Assembly (NCBI GenBank): GCA_009760885.1
Contig: CM019719.1
Location: forward strand, 36,249,584-36,313,583
Direction: 5' to 3'
DNA length: 64,000 nucleotides
Source of the DNA: Achatina immaculata
Taxonomy: Eukaryota > Mollusca > Gastropoda > Stylommatophora > Achatinidae
Below, piece after piece: positions 44,566 through 54,399 of this stretch. The position numbers were made by a program, and so were the translations under genes. Every line of letters begins with the position of its first letter. The stretch's first letter is position 1. The notes under the pieces are model-generated. The model ran no database searches, was not told the origin of the DNA, and saw nothing but the letters and a program-made list of their open reading frames with translations.

Positions 44566-46090
44566 TATAATGTTCCAACAAAAAAAAAACGCAACACTAC
44601 TGTAGTCATAATGGACACCAAATTTCAAACTTATATCAAAATTTTATTTTAGGGAATGAATGTTTCAATCTTAGCATGAAGAACATTTAAGAATTTAACA
44701 ATGAAATGATGTTCATTAAATTTGGTTTGGATTTTATTCTTTGTGACTGAGGCCTCTGTTTCAGTAAGGTGTATAGCTTCCTCTGGCCTGTATCAGACAG
44801 TGACATCTCCTTGACATTGATCTGATAAGCAATTGGATCTTTTGTTGTGGGATTGCTGCCCACTCTTCTCGCAATGCAAGAGGCAACTGTCGGAGATTGG
44901 TTGGCACCACGTCTTGATGGTGGACTTGTCTGTTGAGTTCATCCCATAAGTGTTCTATTAGGTTCATGTCTGACGACATGGATGGCCACGGAATTGTCTG
45001 GAAGTTGTTGTCAGCGAGGAACCGGGTGGTGAGTTGTGCCACATGAGGTCGAGCGTTATCGTGCTCAAAAATCGACCCTGGTGCATCCAGAAGTGGAAGG
45101 ACGTGAGGACGAAGAATTTCAGTGACGTATCGTTGGGCATTCAGGCGTCCTTCAGTTTGCACCAGGTCACTTCTTCCCATGAAGTTGATCGTCCTCCACA
45201 CCAGTACACCTCCACCACCATGTGGAGGAGCCTCATCCACGCAGTTCTGGGCGTAGCGCTCACGGAGTCTGCGGTAAACTCTTCTCCGTCTATCGTGTCG
45301 CTGAACTAGAAAGTATATGATTCATCACTAAACCAAACCCTTCTCCAATCATTCGAAACGGTCCATTGACGATGCTGATTCGCCCACTGCAGTCGGTTCT
45401 GGCGATGCCTGTCCGTAAGAACAGGACCTCTGTAAGGTCTTCTAGCCCAAAGGTTAGCGTTGTGCAGCTGGTTCCTGGCCGTTTGATCTGAAATTCGACG
45501 AGCTTCTGTCATTGACTGGACTGTTAAGGACGCAGATGCAAATAGATTCATGAGGTGAAGCAGCCGTATGAAACGGTCTTCGGCAGGAGTTGTGACTATG
45601 GGTTTCCCACTGCACGGCAGGTCTGCAACTGAGCCAGTTTCTTGAAATCATCTACAAAGGTGACTAATGGTGCTCCTAACCACATTAAATTGTCTGGCTA
45701 CTACACTGTGTGATTGTCCAGTCTGTAAACGCCCAATGATGATGAGTCGCTGGTCTGTAGTGAGATGCGCCATACTTGTGCATTGAATTTTTAAATTATT
45801 TGATTCCAGGAGCGTCAATCTTTTATAGGCATTCAATAACATGGTCAGTGAGTTTTGTGTTCAGTAAGTTTCACGGGATTCTCGTGAACTTGTCATGAGT
45901 TATTGTCAAAAATGCTGTTTTGACTAGTGTCGCTTTTCTGTGCTCATGAATCATCTGCTGAGTACAATTCAAGTCAGCATGTGAAGTTGATGTCCAAGTG
46001 AACGTTTCAGGTAATTTGCTCTTGTCTGACCAGCAAACTTCAGTTTAAATCGCAACATCGTATTTGTTGCGTTTCTTTTTTTTTTAACAG
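44566..46090 (-). mobile_element. Tc1-like element, copy 2, near complete
   Basis: Terminal repeats AACAAAAAAAAAACGCAACA (left, about 44577) and CTGTTAAAAAAAAAAGAAAC then GCAACA (read from the right end, 46090) lie 1.5 kb apart, with TA at the outer edges (46091-46092 on the right, TATA at about 44565 on the left). Size and layout are those of Tc1 elements. It contains the almost complete transposase described separately. Confidence 0.88.
44760..45773 (-). pseudogene. Tc1-like transposase (DD34E), two disabling changes
   Basis: Starts MAHLTTDQRLIIIGRLQTGQ with a helix-turn-helix (VVARQFNVVRSTISHLCR). A TGA follows, then FQETGSVADLPCSGKP. The catalytic residues are in WFSDESY, FEHDNARPHVA and DMNLIEHLWDEL, with 34 residues between the second aspartate and the glutamate. 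The total of about 337 codons is the normal Tc1 size. The visible defects are that stop near 45648 and a 2-base TA insertion after DES (about 45315) that shifts frame. The ending MSRRCHCLIQARGSYTPY matches copy 1. Confidence 0.93.
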
Positions 46091-46205
46091 TATACCTATA
46101 TACATGAGAGCGAGTCGAAGAAAGTAATTGCAATATTTCACAGATATTTCAATGATAGTATATATTTACATGAAATATTGCAGTTAGATTGGCCCTTGTG
46201 TGTGT

Positions 46206-46262
46206 ATGTATATATATATATATATATATACATATATATGTATATATATATATATATATATA
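46206..46262. repeat. (TA)n microsatellite
   Basis: Interrupted (TA)n with CATA and GTATA variants. Confidence 0.9.
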
Positions 46263-47454
46263 CTTGTATCTATGAACTTCACAATATGAAGCACTATGAA
46301 CTAAAAGAACTCACAAAATTTTAGAACAGAAGTCTATAAAATTGAACAAGACGGCTTGCAGTAGGGAACATTACATGACAACTCCGAAATGTCAACAGCA
46401 AGTTATCTTCTCTTTGCGGATGTGCTTGGGTCTCCAGCTTTTCCATGACAGAGCTGTGTAATGACTTATATAATTTGCTGAACCCAAGTGTGTCTACAGC
46501 GGAATACTATTATCCTTTGACTGCGTCTTGATGATTAGCCTAAACAAATGAAACATAATTTCTCTATTTGCAAGGGATATGCAACTCAAGCAAGGGTCAA
46601 ATAATTCCAACATGTAGTACCCAGCCCAAAAGACACTGGTTCACTCCATATAAAATAACGCACGCTACTGAGAACTGTCTGGAGACAACAGTTTTAATGA
46701 AAGAAGAAGAATAATTACAGGTATAAACTCTTATCAAAACCCCCTACATTTCACAAGTACTAAAATGGATTATTATAATTACAGCAAACTAAGCCCTGAC
46801 TCCAGTTTACAAAAGATCAATTAATTAAACATACAAAATAAATCAGGGAACGTTGAAGCAGATTTCTGCATTAACTACAGCAGCACTGCTTATGTTTAAA
46901 GATGTCCTTAAAAAAAAGTACCAGGTATGATATAGCTGTGAAGGACTCACTAACAAGAATCCGCTTCACCGGGACAAAGGTAAACATTCACCTACGGTAA
47001 TTTCAGAATGTTACTCGCCCTAAAACACCGTCACTATAGTTTACCTACTGGTGTTGGGTAAAACAGGGAACCGGATAGCACCTGGTCTGGTTTGTATGTG
47101 GCTGGCATTTACTTAAGTGCCTATCATGTGATATGAAGACACAATCTGTTTGGCCGATACGGGTAAAGAAACCCGGGCTTGGAGAATAGCCCAGAGCCAG
47201 CAGCTAATGGGGCGTCTGTAGTAAGCTGCTATACCTCATCTGCTTCTCCTACTACGGCCACATCATCGAAGTATTACCGCCACAGTTACTATTTCCACTG
47301 CCGCTGAATCTTTTTACAACTAGCACCGTTGCTGCCACCATCAACACAGTAACAATTACCAATACTGTTACTGCTACCACTGGCGGTGTCGTAGCTATCA
47401 CTGCACAACTATTAATAGTAACAAAAATATTTTGTTTGTTATTAAAAACTAACG
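46263..47454. other. No recognised feature
   Basis: Mixed sequence with no recognised gene or element. Confidence 0.35.
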
Positions 47455-47512
47455 TCACTACTACTACTACTACTATTAATACTACTACTACTACTATTAC
47501 TACTACTACTAT

Positions 47513-47575
<63 letters not shown>

Positions 47576-47590
47576 CATTATTACTACTAC
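47455..47590. repeat. (ACT)n trinucleotide tract
   Basis: About 40 ACT units with ATT and ACC variants. The poly-Thr and poly-Val frames across it are artefacts. Confidence 0.95.
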
Positions 47591-48118
47591 CTCGTTCATT
47601 ATCTTTTCAGAAAAAAAAATAGATATATATATATAACATAGCTTTTCATCCCTCCCTCTTTCATTCCCCAGCAGTTCTACCAACAGAAGCTTGTTCTAAC
47701 CAAAGAACATGTGCTCATTCTTCCACTTTTCTCTGGAGAAGACACGAGTGTCATTTACAATAACAAAAAAAAACACACAACACACAAAATAAAAAATACA
47801 CAAAAAAAAAACCGTGTCTGAACTTTAGCCATACGTGAGATGCTCGCACATGACGCACAGCACACAGAGAGAAAAAAAACAAAGTTTGGTCCGCCTGCAC
47901 GCACCAGGTACACCTAAATATCATGCATGTTCAGGAATGTTCCCGTGTGCGTGCCTGCATTCGTGTGAAAGGGTAACAGCCTCTTCCCAGCCATAGCCTA
48001 CTCGTTTTTTTTTCCTCGTTTTTTTTTCCTCTTTTTTTTTTCAATCGTGCCTCAAGCGAGCGAGTAGTCCACATTCTTGCCAACTTAAACCCTGCCTTTC
48101 GCTCATTCTTCTTGCTCT

Positions 48119-48149
<31 letters not shown>

Positions 48150-48400
48150 CAAAACAAACCAACTCTACCACTCTCATTTGATCAATGAATTATTAAGCTA
48201 ATGAGAAGATCCTCATAAATGTGAAGACACACATAAAGCTTTTCTCTCTTTTTTGCTTGTGCAGATGGGGGTACAAACGTCCTGTGCTCGTTGTTTATTT
48301 TTTATTATGAGATTAAAGAGTGCATGGTTACTGAAACATTCATTTACGAACAACTTATCAAATAATGAAATGAAATCCCTGAGTACCTTTAAATAATCAA
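47591..48400. other. No recognised gene; C16 run
   Basis: T-rich patches at 48005-48045 and C16 followed by A11 at 48119-48145. Nothing else recognised. Confidence 0.35.
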
Positions 48401-48590
48401 TCAATCAATCAATCAATCCATCCATCCATCCATACATACATTACATGCACACATACATACATTACATGCACACATACATACATTACATGCACACATACAT
48501 ACATTACATGCACACATACATACATTACATGCACACATACATACATTACATGCACACATACGTACATTGCATTACATACATAAACACATA
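48401..48590. repeat. (ATCA)n/(ATCC)n then 21-bp tandem repeat x7
   Basis: (AATC)n and (CATC)n lead into seven units of ACATACATACATTACATGCA followed by C. As 21 is a multiple of three, both strands show open frames (MYVCVHV, MHTYIHY). Confidence 0.95.
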
Positions 48591-48887
48591 CTTTCGTGAA
48601 TTCAGATGTTTCAGCATGCATAAATATTCACCATAAATGCTAGACAGGCAAGGCAGGATCATGAAATCTCTGAGTAAAACTATGAAATAAATCAGTGACA
48701 AGTGGCGGCTTATATCAGTCCTGGGTTGTCTCTGTTCCGCCGCTGTTCTGACAGTACGTTAACCGGCTTCCTACAGTGCCCAACAAACAAGAGGCCAGTT
48801 TACAAATTTGAGCCAAACTCTGACCAAAAGAAAGTGGGAGAGTTTATGACACGAGGAAACGTTATTATCAGATCAACAACTACCAGA

Positions 48888-48950
48888 CGTCCCGCTTTGA
48901 CCGGGACTGTCCCGGTTTGATGATGTGGTCCCTGCGTCCCGCCTAGTTGG
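48888..48950. other. GTCCCGGTTTGA motif cluster with a palindrome
   Basis: Contains CGTCCCGCTTTGA, the perfect palindrome ACCGGGACTGTCCCGGT, GTCCCGGTTTGA at 48909-48920 and GCGTCCCGCC. The GTCCCGGTTTGA motif recurs in the same orientation at 50296 and 50329, on the far side of the BED/hAT-like pseudogene. Possibly terminal or subterminal sequence of that element. Confidence 0.5.
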
Positions 48951-49382
48951 TAAAATTTTTAAAGTGCCGAATATACAAGAAGTAAAAAAAAAAAAACAGT
49001 GCAGCCTCTGGTAAAATGACGACCTGGCAACTAAAATATCCCCTCTGTTACACTCCCTGTTGCCAATCTAAATATTTTGTATCTAGATCTAAGTTGTCTA
49101 GATGTTTTCCCCCAAAATTTAGATGATGTGGCATTATGAATTTAGATCTTTTATTTTTTTCATCCAGATATTTTCGCACAGAATTTATAATAGCATGTAG
49201 CCTATGAGGTCCGGATATTTTTATTTCATTTTTTAGATATTTTATTTCAATTACAGTTGGCTACTCTGGAACTTACACTGGCCACGTCATTGTTGCGCAT
49301 GTCCTATCTTAGTTGAGTTCAAATTGCGAGTCGGCATTTGCCATCATTCTGTACTGTACATTAAATTAATTTAATCTCCAAA

Positions 49383-50205
49383 ATGCCAAAAAGAAACTGC
49401 GTGTTTACTGACATATTAAAATGGGATTATCCGTTTTTGAAAAAAGTTTGCGATGGCATTGACAAAGTGATATGTCAACTATGCTTTTCAGAATTTTCAT
49501 GGTGGGCGTTCGTACATTAAAAATCACTTGAAATGTGCTTCTCTTCTTCTTCGTTCGCATACTTGAAATGTGCGAAACATAAGGCAAGCCTAGCAGCAGG
49601 GGTAGGAACTTCCTCAAATTTATTCTCATACTTTAAAGGTACAGATTTAAGTGACAAAGAATTTTCAATAGCAACTAAAGAAGTAATTTTTGTATTTCAT
49701 GTTGCTACTCACAATCTCAGCTTTAAGTCAGCCGATTGTTCATCTAAATTGATTTCGAAGCTCTTTGAAGCAAAGTTTAGACTAGTCAGAACAAAATGTG
49801 AAGCTGTCACTGTTAATGTGATTGAGCCACTGTTGTTTCAGCAGCTTTGCCAAGATTTAAATAAACAAATTTTCGGACAGTATCAGTAGATTCTTTCATC
49901 AGGAACGAAATTAAAACTGTGCCAATTGCTGTGCGGTATTTTGTACCAGATTGTGGCGTAAAAGTTAAACTTTTAGACTTTCAATCAGTTCCAGGTGAAA
50001 CTACAGAAATACTGACAAACCATTTAATGTCAATTATAAAAACTCATAATAAAGCAAAAAATAATTATTGGATTTTGTGGAGATAATTGCAATACTAATT
50101 TTAGGGGTGTTAAACGTAGAGGAGAAAACAATATTTACAGCAGATTAAAGAAGGAACTAGGAAGAAATATTACTGCCATCGGTTGCGGTGCTCACATAGT
50201 TTTTT
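49383..50205 (+). pseudogene. BED-finger / hAT-like transposase relic
   Basis: Begins MPKRNCVFTDILKWDYPFLK and reaches a BED-type zinc finger in two frames (KVICQLCFSEF, then HGGRSYIKNHLKCA). A 35-bp duplication of the CACTTGAAATGTGC region disturbs it at 49526-49572. Then come SNLFSYFKGTDLSDKEFSIA, ATHNLSFKSADCSSKLISKL, VRYFVPDCGVKVKLLDFQSV and, after a frameshift, IIGFCGDNCNTNFRGVKRRG and NITAIGCGAHI. The order and the motifs GDNCNTNF and GCGAHI match BED/hAT-type transposase-derived proteins. Frameshifts and stops make it inactive, and the C-terminal half is lost in a T9 tract near 50201. Confidence 0.75.
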
Positions 50206-50345
50206 TTTTAACAACTTCTTTATTTTAACCTTTTAAAACCATAGGTACTTATCCTAGTAGGCTTTATTTTCTGTTGTGAGTATTTTGTCAAAATTGTCCC
50301 GGTTTGAGGAAAAAAAAATATTATAAGCGTCCCGGTTTGAGAAAC

Positions 50346-50689
50346 AGAGAAACAAATATTATGGTAAGCCTACTTATATACGTGTCTTGAAGCCAGGGTG
50401 GAAAGTGAAACGGGTAAGATGAATTTCTCTTTTTCTATCCGCCAACCCCCATCACCCCCACAAATCACACTGTGTGAGCTGAAATGTGGCGTTAACTTCC
50501 CCCTCTTCCTTCATCCCCACCCTACCCCACTATAGACGTACATTAAATTTATCCGATATCAAGGGGCGGTAACTGACACGTGTTATCAACTTTTTAAAAA
50601 CTTGGTCAGTACCGATTTTCACTGAAGAGATAGGGTGAGTTGATCAGATGACTTCTTTTTTTCAGAAGTTTTGTCGTGTGGCCTTGTTG
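50346..50689. other. No recognised feature
   Basis: C-rich patches (ACCCCACTATAG) but nothing recognised. Confidence 0.35.
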
Positions 50690-50972
50690 GTGTAAAGAGA
50701 CAGCGACTTCCAGCACAAAGTAAAGAGACAGCGACTTCCAGCACAAAGTAAAGAGACAGCGACTTCCAGCACAAAGTAAAGAGACAGCGACTACCAGCAC
50801 AAAGTAAAGAGACAGCGACATCCAGCACACGGTAAAGAGACAGCGACTTCCAGCACAAAGCAAAGAGACAGCGACTTCCGGCACAAAGCAAAGAGACAGC
50901 GACTTCCGGCACAAAGCAAAGAGACAGCAACTTCCAGCACAAAGTAAAGAGACAGTTACTTCCAGCGCAAAG
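50690..50972. repeat. 28-bp minisatellite, about 10 units
   Basis: Ten units of AAAGTAAAGAGACAGCGACT followed by TCCAGCAC, with G/A and CAAAGC variants. The unit is not a multiple of three, yet minus-strand frames stay open (CAGSRCLFALCWKSLSLYF cycles through three frames); treated as artefact. Confidence 0.95.
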
Positions 50973-51431
50973 TAAATATTATTTATACCACTATATTTGT
51001 ATAAACACTTTGGCAAGCAAATCTAACATTCACGTAAAATTTACTGTTCTTCAAATGCTAGATAAAAGATGCACTGATCATCTACCATCCAGCAATACTT
51101 CGTCAAGGATCAAGATATATTTGGTTAACTTGACTGGCAATAAGAATACACATGTGCCACAACAAAAAAATCCCCACAGGAACAAACTATCACTATTTTA
51201 TCCATAAAATTTTAAAGAAAATTTATATCAACTCCCCCCCCCCTTCCTCAAATCAATACCAAGCATTAAAAATAATGCATAAAAATCCAGTGTGTATCCA
51301 GTGATCGAAAACCAATAAATAAAGATAAGATGGAATTGCCAAAAGACGGGGCAGAGATTCCCCCCAGAAATCTGATCCTTCTGAAATCTGAGCGGATACT
51401 TTCGGTTTCTTTTCCCACCCGGACACCTCAC
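50973..51431. other. No recognised feature; C10 run
   Basis: C10 at 51234-51243. The part next to 51431 would be intron if the candidate exon beside it is real. Confidence 0.3.
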
Positions 51432-51530
51432 CTCTTTCTCACTTAAGGCGTGACTCACAGCCGTTATTTGCTGAGAAAGAAATGCGGCCGGGTCAAAGCC
51501 GGGTGATCGTGTGAGCAGATATTCTGTCAT
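51432..51530 (-). other. Candidate first coding exon of an unidentified gene
   Basis: The minus strand has an ATG at 51530 that is the first methionine after an in-frame TAA about 45 bases upstream. It opens exactly 33 codons (MTEYLLTRSPGFDPAAFL, then SQQITAVSHALSEKE) ending in GAG followed by GTGAGG, a good splice donor, at a codon boundary. The surrounding 51432-51610 is richer in CpG than its neighbourhood, as in a 5' exon. I do not recognise the peptide. Downstream exons would lie at lower coordinates. No RNA or conservation evidence is available. Confidence 0.35.
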
Positions 51531-53105
51531 GAGATTTGCGTGTAGCGCGGTTTCAGCATTACGCTTGTACGAGTATTATTGTGGCTTATAGGACGTGGCG
51601 AGGGAGCTGAGGAGATCTGCTGGAGTAAGTCTGTTGATCTTATCATTTTCAATGTTTAAACTTTAAACAAACAAAAAAAAACAAAAAAAGAAAGGGACTG
51701 AACGAAGAGAATACATCGTAAAAGCGTGGCTCAATCACAGCAAGTCAAAGTTTTGTGGGACTGCATTAAGGGTCCACGCGCATCATGTCGAACACAATGC
51801 CCCCGTGTAATACAGAACAGGATGACTGATAGGAAAAGTGTAAAGCTTCTGTGTAGCACCCCTATCAGAAGAAAAGGAAAGGGAAGACTGATGGACGGCA
51901 GACGCAAATAATGCGATGGTAATCAATAATCTCACCTTAAGAGAGAAGATTACTGAAGGAAAAAAAATGCTCACTGAAAATAACATAAGACAGGGAGACT
52001 TCTGCGTGGGAGTGTGAAATAAGAGCACAATTCCACATTGAAATCTGAAGTTCTCTTTAAGGTATGGATAATACACTGAACAAAACATAAAACCAGATAC
52101 AGGGTATCCAAAATATGCCATTGTTCAGTCTGAATTTTAATAACTAAGTAACTACAGGGGAACTTTCCTGATACCCTAATTAATAATACACACACGTTTC
52201 ACAGAATGTATTCACTACGATAGCATGAGACTACAAAATATGTATCAAATTCAGATATACAATCAAAATAACACAGAAATAACCATTTTAAAAAAAAAAT
52301 ACTTAAAACTGATATCTGGTTATTTATAGAAGGAAAAGCACCCAGACAAGATACTGATAACATCATCCTTCAAGGAAAACAACGGGCACTAACACCTACC
52401 GTGCCCTGTAAGGTTTAGCAGCTTCTGCACACAATTTTGAATGCATGTGCAAAAATATATTCTCCAAAAATAAAAACTGTGTGCACAAATGTGTGCCATA
52501 ATGTCAAAAAAACCAGAGTATACTTTAAAGCTGTTGTAGAAAAACAAAAAAATTAAAATCCAAAGAAATCAGAAAAACAAACTCATCTAATACTATCATA
52601 TTTACTTCAGCACTATTTTAACACAGAGTTGCATCAGGAAACTGAAAAAAAAAAAAACAAACAAACATAGGACCTTTATTTTTCTGTGCTACATATAAAA
52701 TTCTGTGTGGTCTGTGTTTTTTTTTTTGTCTTTTGAGAGCTAACCCTGCAAACACCATATACTCATTATGCCACAGTGACACAGAATATGGCTAGTTTTT
52801 CCTTTTCCCTTATTCATATAAATTTTGTGTTAACTGTTCTGTTACACATTTCATCATTCCAGAATATGAGCTTCAAAGATAAAAACATTCTTCCCCTTTT
52901 CCCATGTAAAGTCTATGTAGACAACATAAAGCTTTATGTCCTACCTGCTACGTGGCAGAAACATTGATCCTTCTATAAACACTGAGCCAGACAACAGAAT
53001 GTACCAGCATGATGCCAGCTGCCCTTGACTGGAAGAAATCAGCAAAAATTTTTTTAAAAAGTTCTAGAGATCAGTGCAAACAACAAATGCTTTCAATACA
53101 TACAA
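51531..53105. other. No recognised feature
   Basis: AT-rich sequence. CAGGGTATCCAAAATATGCC near 52099 resembles a Tc1/mariner-type terminal repeat but no partner was found. Could be upstream or promoter sequence of the candidate exon at 51432-51530. Confidence 0.3.
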
Positions 53106-53109
53106 ACAT

Positions 53110-53390
53110 AGAACAGGGTGTTCCAAAAGTTCCCTTACATCTTACAGAAGCCACCGTAGATGGCCAGCTTGATTGCTTAACATGACACCTAGTGACTTTT
53201 TCTTGTGGGGGTAAAGACTATGTTTACATGCCCAATGATGAAGACAATGTTTACAGATCCCCCACTTCCACAAGATCTCAACACCATAAAAAAAGTGATA
53301 ACACCCATTAGTAAAAGAACAAAAATAACAGAAAATGGAACAAAACATTCTTTTATTCTTCACGGCCACTCTATAGAAATATGCTGACAT
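53110..53390 (+). pseudogene. Tc1/mariner-superfamily transposase fragment
   Basis: A terminal-repeat-like AGGGTGTTCCAAAAGTTCCC (about 53114) is followed by sequence encoding DFFLWG in one frame (about 53190) and VKTMFTCPMMKTMFTDPPLP then QDLNTIKK in the next. Mariner-related transposases read SPDLTPCDFFLWGxVKxxVY and PPLPxxLxELK here, so this is probably the region just after the last catalytic aspartate. A duplication of the TGTTTACA segment (53220 and 53250) and frameshifts damage it. Confidence 0.5.
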
Positions 53391-53429
53391 ATGGCTTATA
53401 TATTCATATCTTTAATATACTTCTTCTTC

Positions 53430-53750
53430 ATTCTACCTGAAGCTGCAAGCTGGTGTTCTCTGCAGCGGTGAAAATGAGGCACGGCATCAGGAGGGGGTCA
53501 CGGAGGTTATTTTTTTTCTCCAATCCCTATGTGGACCTTAAAAAAAAAGGTGGGGGGAGGGGGTTGCAATGTTTCTTTAACAGACTCAACCACCGTGATC
53601 TCTGCCCCAGCAGCCAGGCTAGGTCTGTTGCCGGGGGTACCAACAGAGAAGTTGGACAGGGTCTTGCTCAGCTATGGTTTGCCAACCCTGATGTTGTGAC
53701 CTACGGGTCACTGACTGTTAAATCAGACAGTATCTTCTCCCCTAATACTA
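53430..53750 (+). repeat. Repeat X, copy 3, unexpanded
   Basis: Blocks GGTGTTCTCTGCAGCGGTGA (about 53452), ACAGACTCAACCACCGTGAT, GGGGGTACCAACAGAGAAGT, GTCTTGCTCAGCTATGGTTT and the end TGACTGTTAAATCAGACAGT (about 53709) match copies 1 and 2. Only about one unit of the internal minisatellite is present (CAGCTATGGTTTGCCAACCC then TGATGTTGTGAC). Confidence 0.8.
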
Positions 53751-53775
53751 AATATAAGGGAAATCTAAGCTATTT

Positions 53776-54352
53776 ACACATCATCATCATCGTGTGCTGT
53801 GCCGACTGGCGTTGGCTATTATGCTTCTCCAGAGTACCCGATCCCTCATGTAGGCCATCAGTTCAGTTGGTGATCTCCTCTCACACCATCCCGTCAGACT
53901 GTCCAGTATCATTTCTCTTGGTCTTCCTCTTGATCTTCTTCCTTCTATTTTTCCTGTTGTTATAATATTTTCAATGCCCCCTCTTCTCACTGCATGTCCT
54001 ATGAAAGTACATTGTCTCTCTCTTATCTTTCTGACTTTTTTTGTCTCTCCAGCTCTTCTCATACATTCTTCATTAGTTATTTTTGCTGTCCAGGGGATTC
54101 GCAACATTCTTCTAATAAACCACATTTCTACTGCTTCCAATGATTTTTGTGCAGACTTGCCTATTGTCCATGATTCACTTTCATATAACAAGATAGGTTC
54201 AATATAGCATTTTAGTACTCGTTTTCTAACATTCATTGATAAAGATGTGTTGGTCAATATGTTTCTCATTCTCTGAAATGCAGTCTTTGCTTTGCCTATT
54301 CTGTTCCTAATTTCTGTTCTGCATTTCCCATCTGAAGTTAGTACTGTTCCAA
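53776..54352 (-). pseudogene. LINE A 3' part, best-preserved copy
   Basis: A single open minus-strand frame of about 190 codons reads VGTVLTSDGKCRTEIRNRIG, FQRMRNILTNTSLSMNVRKR, CYIEPILLYESESWTIGKSA, MWFIRRMLRIPWTAKITNEE, CTFIGHAVRRGGIENIITTG, RRSRGRPREMILDSLTGW and WRSIIANASRH. The 3' tail is (GAT)n (ATCATCATCATC on the plus strand at 53778). The element is 5'-truncated near 54352, so the catalytic palm is missing, but the lack of stops marks it as a recent insertion. It lies about 30 bp from repeat X. A clear target duplication was not found. Confidence 0.9.
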
Positions 54353-54399
54353 CAGTACACACACGAATGTAAATGGCAAATTTTTTTCCCCCCCCCATT

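Noticed and set aside
47252..47683. A poly-Val/poly-Thr frame.
   Set aside because: Translation of an (ACT)n microsatellite.
50606..51016. A 136-codon frame of Cys/Leu/Ser repeats on the minus strand.
   Set aside because: Product of the 28-bp minisatellite cycling through frames; no independent coding evidence.
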